Made by a program: the position numbers and the translations under genes. From Hyalella azteca (lineage: Eukaryota > Arthropoda > Malacostraca > Amphipoda > Hyalellidae): 64,000 bases of DNA. Below are positions 44,038-56,175 of the stretch, one piece after another. The DNA lies in assembly GCF_000764305.2 (NCBI RefSeq), contig NW_025937524.1:310001-374000 (forward strand), read 5' to 3'. The notes under the pieces were generated by a model, which saw nothing but the letters and a program-made list of their open reading frames with translations, ran no database searches and was not told where the DNA came from. Within the stretch, counting starts at the first letter, position 1, and each line of letters starts with the position of its first letter.

Positions 44038-45502
44038 AGGTGAGCCCGATCACTAGGCTAGTCTGAGTTGTTGTAGTTCTTTGATTAAGAATGAGGTAAT
44101 GTCATTTTTTTTATTGCACTACAACTTGCACTCTCGTTTGAAAATTAGAATGAATCGATGCAAATTATATTTCAAGAAGTAGTTAAATTTGAATATGTGC
44201 CAGTTATTTTTCAGTTATGAAAGGTTTTCGTATAAAAACATTTAAAATTAATTTCAGGGTAATCTATGTCCAGTCTTTCACAAAATTATTTCCTAATGTA
44301 CAACAAATTTAGACAATCTGAAGCACAAACAGAGAACTCTGACTCCTGAAAATTTTTATTCTGTTATTGAAGTTCAACGAAAACGTAATGACATTAAAAA
44401 TAAACAAGAATATAAAGCAATTATAGAACGGGCTTTATTTTTTCAAAGGGTTTAAGTTTGTGAACTTCTGCTCGGCCTTCAGCATCGCTGTTTGGCTTTC
44501 TTAATCCAAAAATCTCTGTGTGCGCACGTGTATAATTCGCCTCGTGTTTTTGCGCGCGCTTAACCAGCCCTAAGGAAGCTCGGCACGAGTCGTTTCTTGC
44601 GCCGCCCGCCAGACGTTGTTTTGTTTTTTAAGGCTGGCGCTGTTTGTCAGATGACGACGGCGATTAGAAGTGTAGCCGAGTGCGCAACGACGACTTCCAG
44701 ACATAAAAGTCTCATACATTCTCCAAATTAAACATAGTCGCGCTCATGCCACTCTTGCTGCTCCAAATAGCTCTAGAAAAACAGCTTCTTTATCGTAGCA
44801 GATTAGGGCGTTATTTTCGCGGCGAGAGAAAAAGGTTTTATCGAAATTTTCGCCGATGTAATTTTTTATTCTTCAGGCATTAATGATAAGTTCAGTGCCT
44901 CATTTGTTGAGTTTTCGGACTTTTTGGACTTTTCCATAAAACTTTCCATAAAATTGAGCTCGTAAGGACATTACTTGGTACCCTATATAAGGTTACAAAA
45001 TGAATTCTGATTTGATATCAAGCCTCTTTAAGCACGCGAATTCTTTTACCGTCATACTGGGATCAAAATTAAATAAATAAGTATCGCTACATATACATAT
45101 GCTGGTACGCCTCGCTATGCGCTTGCATTAAAAAATACTTTACTTTTTTTAATTTTTGCATTCAAAAATGTTCCATTGCTTGAGTCAAAACCTTCCTAAT
45201 TCTCATTGAAAAAAGGAGCTGTGATCATACGATAAAAAATTACTTAAATTTAAATGTCAATCTCCGTCACTTCGACCAAGAGGGGGTTTTCAACGCCTTT
45301 TTATCTCCTTGTTCTTTTTAAAATCTTATTTTATGGGCAATTTATTGCAATGAAAAACTACCTCACCATCTGTTTTTTTTCGCCAGTTGATATGTTGAGT
45401 TGAGATATGATATGATTGATATGTTGAGTTTCATTGGATTTGAGAGCAACACAGACCAGTCAGGGTCGTATTTGCTGAGGATCTCTGGCTGCTGCTAACC
45501 TG
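44038..45502. other. No assigned feature
   Basis: AT-rich with a GC-moderate block at 44460-44700. A short TTGATATGTTGAG repeat lies at about 45388-45432. Nothing recognised. Confidence 0.5.
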
Positions 45503-45651
45503 CAGGGCCATACTCTCAAAACTCGCTAAGTGAACGTAAGTACTTACGCTCTATTTTCTTGTTTATGATTGGTGGATTTTGCTTAAAAAACTGTCAATGA
45601 TTGGCTGATATACTTACGATCTCTTAACTTTTTTTGAAAGTATAGGCCCAG
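45503..45651 (+). mobile_element. ~150-bp MITE, copy D, CAG on both sides
   Basis: Full-length family member from GGCCATACTCTCAAAAC to GAAAGTATAGGCC. The flanking trinucleotide is CAG on both sides (TGCAG|GGCC and GGCC|CAGG), a matching CWG target duplication. Confidence 0.95.
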
Positions 45652-47106
45652 GAAACGATGCCTCGTCGACCGCCTCCGAGGCTCGGCGTGACTGAACCAG
45701 ATCGTTTCTTTTCACCTCTGAAAAATGCTTGGTCGAGCTCAGACTTAGATAAGCTTTGTGTCAGTCTCAAGACCATTTTTCTCTTCTACACAAGAAGCCC
45801 TACGATAGGAATGAGTGGTGATGCCTTCTTCCAACGATACGCTCTTGTGATGAATAGTTTTCTCTTTGTTCCAACCGCGCTGAGTTCCAAACCCACCCAA
45901 AACATTGCAGTTTCTTGAACCATTGTAGCAACAATAAATGGGCTTTAGCAACGACTACAACTCATGTTAGGTATTTTACAAAGGTATTAAGTTGAGGAAT
46001 AATACAATCGTTTTATCAGGATTTTGGCCCGATTGAGCTGTAGGCCGATTGTTGTTTGAATTTTTGCAGAAATTTTGTATAATGTTATTCATCGTAATCC
46101 ATGTTATTTCAGAAAGTCAGCAAATGGCTCACCCCAGAAGAAGATCTTCCGTTATTTTTTAAGCCCATTTCAGCAATAAAGTAACACGAGCAATCATTGC
46201 AGATTTTGTAGATAATTTCTCAAGCATATTTGTTCATTTGAAGTAATCCAGCAGATTTGTGTTTGGCAATCCACCAATAATTCGTGTAGGCATCAATAAT
46301 TCGTGTAGGTCACGCGTTGATTGCGTTAACAAAAATGAGAGTGATCTTGTTAAGCATTCTACCAGCTAATTCCAGTTCTACAAGTCACGTTAATACAAAA
46401 CTATACTGAAAAAAGGTTTAAGAATCAGGTAAACATTTGCTTTCTTAAAATTCCTCGATCAACAATTTTGTTATAATCTAAGGGACGTTCCATATAATCT
46501 CGAGATTACATCTACATAATCTGCGTAAAGCTCTTCTGCTCATCCGAAGTTACATGTTCATCGCTGAACAATTCATCTTCTTATTCCATGGAATAAAATA
46601 AGTTTTCTTCATCGTTGGATTTTCCACACCAACGACCCAGCGTAAAGTGCCGTCTCAGCAACTCATCGGTCCCTCGCTCGCGGTTTCCGCCGTTCGTCGT
46701 GGGGCCGAGGAACAAAGTATGTTCAGCAGCACCAGATTAACCGTCCTAATGTCGCTAGGATCTCTCGAGTCTCCTGTCGACTCAGCAGGATTCGTCAGGA
46801 CGCTCTGGAACATTCGTCTTGTCGCGAAATTCGGAGCCCTGGCTGGTTTAGCTCTTCTTCTTTTTTGTGTAAATGAGAGGCAATTCGAACCATTCGGTAT
46901 ATGCGAAATCCAACTTCCGGATTCATTCCATGATATTTGATTTCTCTAAGAGTTGTGAAAAGCTCAGAATTTTTAGATTAAGTCAGAAAAATCTACTAAA
47001 GTCTGGGTTTTTATTTATTAAGTGTTAGTAATATTAACGTGGCTCAGAAGCTATTTTTGATGACAGAATCAACATCCATTGCTAAGCATTGAAATGAACA
47101 GAAAGC
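45652..47106. other. No assigned feature
   Basis: Open frames at 45658-45918 and 46647-46940 on plus carry no known motif. A 19-bp unit (CAATAATTCGTGTAGG) is duplicated near 46272-46311. Confidence 0.4.
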
Positions 47107-47330
47107 GTATGGGGTGCAGCTGGCAACAAGTATGGGGTGCAGCTGACAACAAGTGTGGGGTGCAGCTGGCAACACGTGCGGGTGCAGCTGGCAACAAGTG
47201 TGGGGTGCAGCTGAGGGGTGCAGCTGGCAACACGTGTGGGGTGCAGCTGGCAACAAGTGTGGGGTGCAGCTGGCAACAAGTGTGGGGTGCAGCTGGCAAC
47301 AAGTGTGGGGTGCAGCTGGCAACAAGTAAG
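47107..47330. repeat. 23-bp minisatellite, ~10 copies
   Basis: Units GTGTGGGGTGCAGCTGGCAA plus CAA, with one unit truncated to GAGGGGTGCAGCTGG. Every unit contains CAGCTG. Open frames on both strands are artefacts. Confidence 0.97.
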
Positions 47331-50300
47331 GTTGTATTTGTGTAGCGCAGCGCCTTGTATAGTCTTCGAGGATGTATTGTTTCAATCATTCATTCAGAAA
47401 TATAATTACTATTTATGATATAAAATAATATGAATTTCAGTCGTCATGCCATTCAGGTTTATAGTGCCTAATTACTTCGCTCCGTGCAGCATAAGCGAAG
47501 TGCACGCTGAGTGTTAACTTAAATAAGTCGGTAAACTTAGATGAATTCATTAACTTTGATAACTTAGTTACAGTTGATAGCTTAACTAACTTGGGTAACT
47601 TCGATGAGTTATCTTAGATAAGTCTACTAAACTACCCTATATCACGCCCTTAGTTAAAAATGGCTCAAAAATAGGGTCCATGGCTGTGAATTACATAACT
47701 TACATCGTCATGTTGTCGAATCACTTTGCTTGTGCAGGAGTATAAGGACGAATAAAAAACTATTACGTATTTCTTTCCATCAATGAATTATTAAAACGAA
47801 ACTCTTTTTTTTTTTTTGCACTCGAATAAGAAATTTTTTCTTAGTTGCTAAGTTGGATTCTCAAAGACAAAAAGAAATAATACCAGGATTAAATTAATGG
47901 TATAACGAATATGGTTTAACACTTGTGGTACGAGCAATATTCATATCTTCATCCATAAACAATATAAAGATTATCCTCCAGCTACAACTATAATTGTCTT
48001 GTCTTTCAAGAACTCGGAACGTGCAAAGTTCTTCCCTAAATGCATAACATAATGTTACATTTTCCGCGTCCGGAAAGAGCCTCTGAAGGAACCTTTGAGG
48101 AGCTAAATACCATTCATTTACTATGACCTTTGCTTTTAAGGTTATCGGTTATATTTTAACCTTAATGGATGTTTGCATTAATTCCGTAGGAATTGTTAGG
48201 CAAGACAGAGCTTTCATTACGCAGCAGAATGGCTCCCTTTGCCTGCTGCTCCCAGACGTTAGCGTGGGGATTAACTTTTAGATGATTTTTTCCTTACCGT
48301 TGTTGGTTTATCGACCGCGTTTTTGTTTATTTTTGTGCGTTAGCAACCAAGGAATAATAGTTAAAGGGAGCGACGTTTGGCTGACTAGAGAAGCAATCAC
48401 TGCTCGAGGTGACACGCAACACTGACGCGCAACACGCAAATGTTCCGCATCGGTGCCACGGAACGTCATGTTCGCGAACATTCGCAACACTCACATACAA
48501 ACACACTAACACACACCGGTTGATATGATAGATCTTTATTATTATTCTACGAAGCAGTTATCATGGCGTCTGGTTCAAACGAACCTCGATGGTACGGTTA
48601 AATAGCAAGCGAAAAATAAATTACAGCGCTGCAAAAATTAGATGTACTGGGGCTATTCACTTGTTAATCGTAATCGAGAAACTATTGATGAGTGTGCTGT
48701 GCATAAATTCGCAATAACACAAATGCTTGATATCTCGCCCAATACTAATCCTTCGTTTAATCTCCCCGAAATTTGTTGAATTTGCTGCTAAACAAAATTC
48801 AGGTCATACAAACGAACGCAATCAAGAAGCTGCGACAAAAAGGAAGACTCTTATGCGTAAGTTGCAACAGCTTTGATGCTCAAGCAGCTTGCGTTCTGCA
48901 TTCCTAATTGAGAAGTGGGACAATCCTGCACTGGTGCAATATGGCGCCATTTGTTGAGGGGAAACTGTGTAAAATGTCGCGAGTGTTGCGGTGGGGAAAA
49001 TGAGGGAGAGGCAAAACTTTTCCTACAGCCCCGTTCTCTGCATCTTGTTATAGAAAGAAACACCCGCGTCATCCGTGCAAAGAACTGCCACTTGACAGCC
49101 AGAGCGAAGGGGAGAGCTGGTCTTGTAATTAAATTTATAACTGATGAATATAAATTTATATTGAAAAATAAATGCACTACTGTTGAATAAGAATTTATTT
49201 TGACTAATTAGATAGGAGTGCCGCTATAAGAAATATTCTTGTAATCGCCACGTGATGGCCTATTTTTTTCTTTATTATGTCGCGTGTCGTTTGGATTGAT
49301 GCATCTTGGTCATATGTTTTTTGGAAAATATACTTTAGTGCATTCATTGTATTGAATAAATTCGACGATGATAAATTTATTAATTACTGATTTGCATATA
49401 TTATCATATAAGATAATTATCCTGTTCTAGTGATTTTACAAATGTTTATACATTTGTGTGCCATTTTGTTTATACACGGCGGTGCCAAACGGTAAAAAAA
49501 CAACGTCTCAACCGTTATGCCTATTCCAATATGCGCTCGACGCCTCACTACAGACGTCCGACGTCTAGTACATGTTCGTATCGGGGTAATTTCAATACTT
49601 CAACATTAAAAATAACTACGTTACTCTTGTACGTGTAAAGATGATCCATAAATCTGTAGGTTACATATCTTTGCAGAGCTGTGCTAGTAAGACGGAGATT
49701 GGAGAGTGGGCGGGCGCAGGTTTCGATGTGTCTGTGTCGTCGTGTGAATGGTATCGCATGAAGGCACACTTTATAGGAGCTCGAGAGCTACACAAAAGCC
49801 AAGTATATAGCGTCGAGAGCAGAGACTGTGATCTATGACAGCATTACGCAGCCTCATCTGCAGCCAGCGAGCAGCCATTAATCCTGAACGGATGAGCGAG
49901 CTCTGTAGCTACTGAACCCTACCATTAAGTAATTAGGACTTCAAGCTTTTTTTCGTAAGTAATTTTATTACTCAACTCTAATTTAAGTATCTAGTCTATA
50001 AAGTTTCTCTCAACTGACTATTCCTGACTTCAGTGACGGAAACAACCGAAAAGTATAAAGGAACATTACTGACAATCTCAGTGAGGTGCCATTCATAGGT
50101 GCCTCAGTGCAGCAAATATCCCTGGGAACTGATAGTGTTTTTCATGAGTGTTTTTGTCGAGGATAAATATGCGGAGTTGCACGCTCCGGATGAATTTGTG
50201 TCGGTGTTATGACAAAAAACATCTATGGATTTTTGCTGTTGACTCTCATTAGCATCGGGAAGACAATAATTGTCTCGCCGAGCTTACCTCCCTTTGCGGG

Positions 50301-50928
50301 TTGCCACCCACGCAAAAAACTTCGATCAGCGCAGAATTCCTAAGACCAGCGTTTGCGATCGATGACATTTGGTTGAAGAAATCTCTCCGAAATTCCCTTT
50401 TATTGATTCATCAGGAAGAATTGTGTTGATGGATTTTCAATTATTGTTCGTGTAATTCCATTGTTCTTCTATTCCTTATAGAACACTTTATTTTTTTATT
50501 TCTTAGACGTACTGCATGTAGGCCGACAGTTTAACATCGATCTTCATTTACTCTCTATAGGTAAACATTAGAAACTCGAATCTTTGCATCCATCAACAAA
50601 AGATGCAGACATAACCTCTTGATCTCAAAAGTTAAGAGCCCAGATTATACTTAGTCATGCAAGACTTAGCTTTGATAGGAGATTATTGGTCACCAGTCAG
50701 AGGAGAGAGGAATCAGTCCCGACGAATCCGTTTTTACAAAACGCTGCTTAGCGGTCCAGGTTCCTCCCCTCGAGACAGGAAGACCAAAGTTGACCGAACT
50801 GCAATCATCTCGCGAGTCACGCGAGGCATCAAGTAAAAACTGCCAGCCTTAAATCGGCATAATAATTTCCGGACGCGAGGCTGCGCCATCACGTGACTGG
50901 GCCACCGCCATCGCACGCGACCGACCAG
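47331..50928. other. 3.6 kb without assigned feature
   Basis: The longest stretch with no repeat structure. A degenerate AACTTxGATxAACTT pattern lies at 47516-47640 and a T-run at 47808. Chance-length open frames occur at 48308-48512, 48851-49190 and 49456-49838. No gene family was recognised on either strand. Confidence 0.45.
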
Positions 50929-51063
50929 CGCTGGGATAAATGCTGGGATAAATGCTGGGATAAATGCTGGGATAACTGCAGGGATAAATGCTGGGATAAA
51001 TGCTGGGATAAATGCTGGGATAAATGCTAGGATAAANCTGCTGGGATAACTGCTGGGATAATT
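50929..51063. repeat. 12-bp tandem repeat, ~11 copies, contains an N
   Basis: Units GCTGGGATAAAT with GATAACTGC variants at both ends. One N at 51037 marks an unresolved base inside the array. Confidence 0.96.
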
Positions 51064-51950
51064 ACTTTGTCTCACGGTTGCTGTTCATGATTATTGTGTC
51101 TGAGACACAGCAAGAATCGTGTGTCTCAGGATTATTTCTGTGTTTAATTTTGTAGAAAATTAATCTTAACTAACATGAGTTAATTTCCTCAGCACACACA
51201 CAAACAATATTAAGAACCTGCCCAAATGAGAATTTTGTGAGTTTTCTGAATAAGCGTTGATGTCACTTTTAAAATGAATGCATGAATACTATTTCTCTTA
51301 CGTGAACGCATATATTCGTCCATGCGTGAACGTAGCTCGCAACACGACATCACTCAGACATTGTAACAACCTAATACATAATACGATATAATATTCATAT
51401 AATACGAGTATATTCTTATAACATGGAATATTAACATAAAAGTTTTAGAAGAGATCCGCACAATTCGGAACCTTCGGTTGTCAAGTCAACACAAAACTTT
51501 TCCAATTGATTAATTTCATTTTTATATTCAAATGATTGTCGTCCCAAGCTATAGACTTTCTAGGGGAAGCTGACCTTAAGGTTAATTAATTGATAAACTC
51601 TTTTCACTGATATGAATTGGTAATTACTAATTAGTAACAGTAATTGTGGTTAATAAATCCTGACTAGATACTTTCTATTTATATTGTGTATTTTCTTACG
51701 GATATATTTAATTACCTCATTAATGTGGCCCAGATGACGTCAAGATTAAGAAATCCATTGAATTTTTCTCATGAAGGCTTGGTGTTCATTTCTACTCAAA
51801 TATTCTGGGTTAAAGAAGGCGGAATCTAGAGGAATTAAGCTCTGATAAGAAACAAGTTGACTGCTTCTTTTGGTTATATTTTTGAGATGAAAATCTGAGT
51901 AAGTCTGCCGTGACTGGATATATTGCACAGACAACCTATAATGTAGCAAA
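51064..51950. other. AT-rich, no feature
   Basis: A small TGTGTC-TGA-GACACA hairpin lies at about 51096-51110. Otherwise featureless. Confidence 0.5.
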
Positions 51951-52100
51951 CAGGGCCTATACTTTCAAGAAAAGTTAAGAGATCGTAAGTTCATCGGCCA
52001 ATCATTGACGGTCTTTCAAGCAAAATCCACCAATCATGGACAAGAAAATAGAGCGTAAGTAATTACGTTAACATAGCAAGTTTTGAAAGTATGGCCCCAG
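51951..52100 (-). mobile_element. ~150-bp MITE, copy E
   Basis: Reverse-oriented full-length copy from CAGGGCCTATACTTTC to GAAAGTATGGCCCCAG. In element orientation the flanks read CTG on both sides (CTG|GGGCC and GGCC|CTG), another CWG match. The CGTAAGTACTTACG palindrome is mutated to CGTAAGTAATTACG. Confidence 0.95.
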
Positions 52101-52129
52101 GTAATTAGATACTACGGACTCTCAACCTG

Positions 52130-52255
52130 ATGAAGAGCTATAATTAATGTATTAATTACATCACATTAATACATTATTAAATTAATTAATCATTAATTAT
52201 TATTAATGTAATTATTACATTACATTATTAGCGCATTACATTAATCATTATAAAA
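52130..52255. repeat. AT-rich palindromic low-complexity tract
   Basis: Repeated ATTAATGTAATTA and TACATTA words in both orientations. It can form several overlapping hairpins. It lies between MITE copy E and the 28-bp array. Confidence 0.8.
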
Positions 52256-52334
52256 GTGCGCGTCAATGTCGAAGCTGTATCGCCTGTTTCGTCATGCCAG
52301 TTCAAAAGCTGTCAAACCAGTAGGTAAAAACAGT

Positions 52335-52773
52335 GCGTACTGGTGCATTGGTGCGTGTAGCTGCGTGTTGGTGCATTGGTGCGTGTTGATGCGTGTTGGC
52401 GAATTAGTGCGTGTTGCTGCGTGTTGACGCATTGGTGCGTGTTGCTGCGTGTTGGTGCATTGGTGCGTGTTGCTGCGTGTTGGTGCATTGGTGCGTGTTG
52501 CTGCGTGTTGGTGCATTGGTGCGTGTTGCTGCGTGTTGGTGCATTGGTGCATGTTGCTGCGTGTTGGTGCATTGGTGCGTGTAGCTGCGTGTTGGTGCAT
52601 TGGTGCGTGTTGCTGCGTGTTGGTGCATTGGTGCGTGTTGCTGCGTGTTGGAGCATTGGTGCGTGTTGCTGCGTGTTGACGCATTGGTGCGTATTGCTGC
52701 GTGTTAGTGCATTGGTGCGTGTTGCTGCATATTGGTGCATTGGTGCGTGTTGCTGCGTGTTGGTGCATTGGTG
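52335..52773. repeat. 28-bp minisatellite, ~16 copies, runs into gap
   Basis: Units of 28 bp with GCGTGTTGGTGCATTGGTGC and GTGTTGCT. Very homogeneous. The right end is lost in the N gap. Confidence 0.97.
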
Positions 52774-52950
52774 NNNNNNNNNNNNNNNNNNNNNNNNNNN
52801 NNNNNNNNNNNNNNNNNNNNNNNNNNNNNNNNNNNNNNNNNNNNNNNNNNNNNNNNNNNNNNNNNNNNNNNNNNNNNNNNNNNNNNNNNNNNNNNNNNNN
52901 NNNNNNNNNNNNNNNNNNNNNNNNNNNNNNNNNNNNNNNNNNNNNNNNNN
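52774..52950. other. Assembly gap (177 N)
   Basis: A run of N between two different tandem arrays. The true length is unknown. Confidence 1.
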
Positions 52951-53314
52951 GTGTAACACTGAGCCATCATCAGTGTAACACTGAGCCATCATCAGTGTAA
53001 CACTGAGCCATCATCAGTGTAACACTGAGCCATCATCAGTGTTACTGAGCCATCATCAGTGTTACTGAGCCATCATCAGTGTAACACTGAGCCATCATCA
53101 GTGTTACTGAGCCATCATCAGTGTAACATTGAGCCATCATCAATGTAACACTGAGCCATCATCAGTGTAACACTGAGCCATCATCTGTGTTACTGAGCCA
53201 TCATCAGTGTAACACTGAGCCATCATCAGTGTAACACTGAGCCATCATCATTGTAACACTGAGCCATCATCAGTGTAACACTGAGCCGTCATCAGTGTAG
53301 CACTGAGCCATCAT
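52951..53314. repeat. 20-22-bp minisatellite, ~17 copies
   Basis: Units GTGTAACACTGAGCCATCAT plus CA, with a shorter variant GTGTTACTGAGCC. It starts at the gap edge. Confidence 0.97.
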
Positions 53315-53373
53315 TAACTCAGCCCAAAGCGTGTCTCCACCTCAGCGCTCTACAGACGCATTTGGCCCTTAGC

Positions 53374-53720
53374 CAAACCCGGCACCGTATTCAAACCCGG
53401 TGCATTTATTCAGACTCGGCACCCGTATTCAAACCCGTCACTGTATTCAGAACGGGTTGTTGGGTCCTTCAATCCCACAATCCCGTTATTATGACCCTGC
53501 GCCCGTACCTAGACCCGGCGCCCGTATTAAATAAGACCCGGTGTCCGTGTTCAGACCTGCCGCTTCCTTATTCAGACCCTGCGCCCGTATTCAGACTGGG
53601 TGCTCCCGTACTCAGACCCGGCGTCCGTATTCAGACATGGCCCCCTCGTAAACAGACCCGGCCCCGTATCTAGATCCAGCACCGTATTCAGACCCAGCGC
53701 TCGTATTCAGACCCGACCAT
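53374..53720. repeat. ~19-bp degenerate tandem repeat
   Basis: Variable units around CGTATTCAGACCCGGCGCC. Copies are diverged in both length and sequence, so this is an old array. Confidence 0.88.
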
Positions 53721-53860
53721 TAATATTCCTAACAGCAGCAGAACTGTCATTCACACTGTGAAGTTTGTCACAGCGCAGGATGTCTCCTTTGTTCCTTGCA
53801 GTTGGCATCGCTTTACCGAGTCTAAAGCGATCACTAAAATACAACTATTAAATTTTCTTT

Positions 53861-54945
53861 TTCTTCGGTGCCGCTAAATAAGAGGAAGCGTTCTTGTTGT
53901 TCTTCGGTGCCGCTAGATCAAAGGAAACGTTATTGTTGTTATTCGGTGCCGCTAGATCAGAGGAAACGTTCTTGTTGTTCTTCGGTGCCGCTAGATCAGA
54001 GGAAACGTTCTTGTTGTTCTTCGGTGCCGCTAGATCAAAGGAAACGTTATTGTTGTTATTCGGTGCCGCTAAATAAGAGGAAGCGTTCTTGTTGTTCTTC
54101 GGCAACGCTAGATCAGAGGAAGCGTTCTTGTTGTTTTTCGGTACCGCTATATCAAAGGAAACGTTCTTGTTGTTCTTCGGTGCCGCTAGATCAGAGGGAA
54201 CGTTATTATTGTTCTTCGGTGCCGCTAGATCAGAGGAAACGTTCTTGTTGTTCTTCGGAGCCGCTAAATAAGAGGAAGCGTTCTTGTTGTTCTTCGGCAA
54301 TGCTAGATCAGAGGGAACGTTCTTGTTGTTCTTATTGCCGCTAGATCAGAGGGAACGTTCTTGTTGTTCTTTGGTGCCGCTAGATCAGAGGGAACGTTCT
54401 TGTTGTTCTTATTGCCGCTAGATCAGAGGGAACGTTCTTGTTGTTCTTTGGTGCCGCTAGATCAGAGGGAACGTTCTTGTTGTTCTTATTGCCGCTAGAT
54501 TAGAGGAAACGTTCTTGTTGTTCTTTGGTGCCGCTAGATCAGAGGAAGTGTTCATGTTGTTCTTCGATGCCGCTAGATCAGAGGGAACGTTCTTGTTGTT
54601 CTTATTGCCGCTAGATCAGAGGAAGCGTTATTATTGTTTTTCGGTGCCGCTAGATCAGAGGAAGCGTTCTTGTTGTTCTTCGATGCCGCTAGATCAGAGG
54701 AAACGTTATTATTGTTTTTCGGTGCCGCTAGATCAGAGGGAACGTTCTTGTTGTTCTTTGGTGCCGCTAGATCAGAGGAAGTGTTCATGTTGTTCTTCGA
54801 TGCCACTAGATCAGAGGGAACGTTCTTGTTGTTCTTCGGTGCCGCTAGATCAGAGGAAACGTTATTATTGTTTTTCGGTACTGCGAGTTCAGAGGGAGCG
54901 TCAATATTGTTCATCGGTTACTGTGAGATCAGAGGAAACGTTATT
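53861..54945. repeat. 39-bp minisatellite, ~28 copies, local higher-order repeat
   Basis: Units of 39 bp with TTCTTCGGTGCCGCTAGATC and AGAGGAAACG. Between about 54330 and 54620, a shortened 36-bp unit (CTTATTGCCGCTAG) alternates with a 39-bp unit (CTTTGGTGCCGCTAG), giving a 75-bp higher-order period. Minus frames encode a 13-residue LAAPKNNKNVSSD period and plus frames run past the array to 55198. I take all of them as unit-length artefacts. Confidence 0.97.
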
Positions 54946-56106
54946 TCTGGCGTTGCGGTCTTCCATCGGCGTTTTAAAAATCCTTACTGCAAGCGAAGTG
55001 CATTTTTTTCGGTTGAGGTTAAATTTGTGCGAGCAACTGCAGTTTATAGGGACTTTCGCAAGAGCATTTTGCTTAATACAGACGTTTTATTGTCATTCCG
55101 TTTCGGAAAAAAATATATTTACTCATTTTTGCAGCCATTGTGTAAGAATTTTTGCTCGTTACGCTCATATCCACAAATTTTCAGCTTATCCTCTTTGAAT
55201 TTTTGTTCGCCTTTTAATAGATTTTGCCAGGAAGCTCTATTGTAATCAGACTACCACCTATTGTGAAACTCAGACGATCGTCACGCGGCCGTTTTAATTC
55301 ATTGGAATCATCAAAAATTTAATGAGACTAAGTTGTCCTCTCAGGCAGACTTCAGCAATTAGCAATTCAATAAACAATGCAAGGAAAATGCCGCTTAAAT
55401 GACTTAAGTTTAGATGGGCGCGTGGCCTTGGTGCGTTAGTATTGTTACGCTCAGAGCGTCACTAGTTCCCTTAGCGGCAGACAATTTTCGTTAAAGCGGA
55501 CCACACGAAACTACGCCTGAATTTTGAGCGTGTAACTTGGTCCAAGCAAGGAAACGTAAGAGTCGTTCATAATTAAGTGTTTCTATTAACAACTCAGGTT
55601 ATTATTTGAAAATTGTTGAAGAAGGGCGCTGTCCAGCCAAATCATTTAAATTAATTTATTCAGCTATTGCATTTGATCATTTCAATCACAGTCACAATCC
55701 GTTGCAAAATTCGAACTATATTTAAATAGTTATTACCATAATATGAAATATTAATGAAATCGAATTTAAAAGTCATGCAATGCAAGGCAGTTTACATAAA
55801 TCAATGAAACATTGAAATTCACCACAAGCATTTATTAGATTTTTTAGATTTTTCTGGATGAATTTATAAATTTCAAACATTAAAAATCATCTAAAAAGAA
55901 ATTCAAAAGCGGAGAAAGTTCCCCAAAAGTTCATAGTATCTTTATATAAACGTTCCAGAGTCCAGCTCCATCGTCAGTTCGACGATTCTAAAAACAGATA
56001 AAATCACAAATTAGTACAACTCAAATTCAAAAAACCGAAATCAAAACCTAAATTTACAAATAAAAGACAAACACAAAAAAATACAAAACTTATATATTCA
56101 CAATCT
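54946..56106. other. AT-rich, no assigned feature
   Basis: Nothing recognised. Confidence 0.5.
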
Positions 56107-56175
56107 GATTTTGACACTGCGCAGTGATTTTGACACTGCGCAGTGATTTTGACACTGCGCAGTGATTTTGACAAT
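56107..56175. repeat. 19-bp tandem repeat with 12-bp palindrome, 3 copies
   Basis: GATTTTGACACTGCGCAGT repeated, so the perfect palindrome CACTGCGCAGTG recurs at 19-bp spacing. A partial fourth copy (TTGACAATGCC) is mutated. Confidence 0.94.

Noticed and set aside
52312..53000. Frames spanning the N run
   Set aside because: Unknown bases were read as X. These are repeats joined by a gap.
53848..55245. Frames of up to 227 codons with a 13-residue period
   Set aside because: The 39-bp unit keeps frames open on both strands simultaneously. The part beyond the array shows no family or codon signal.
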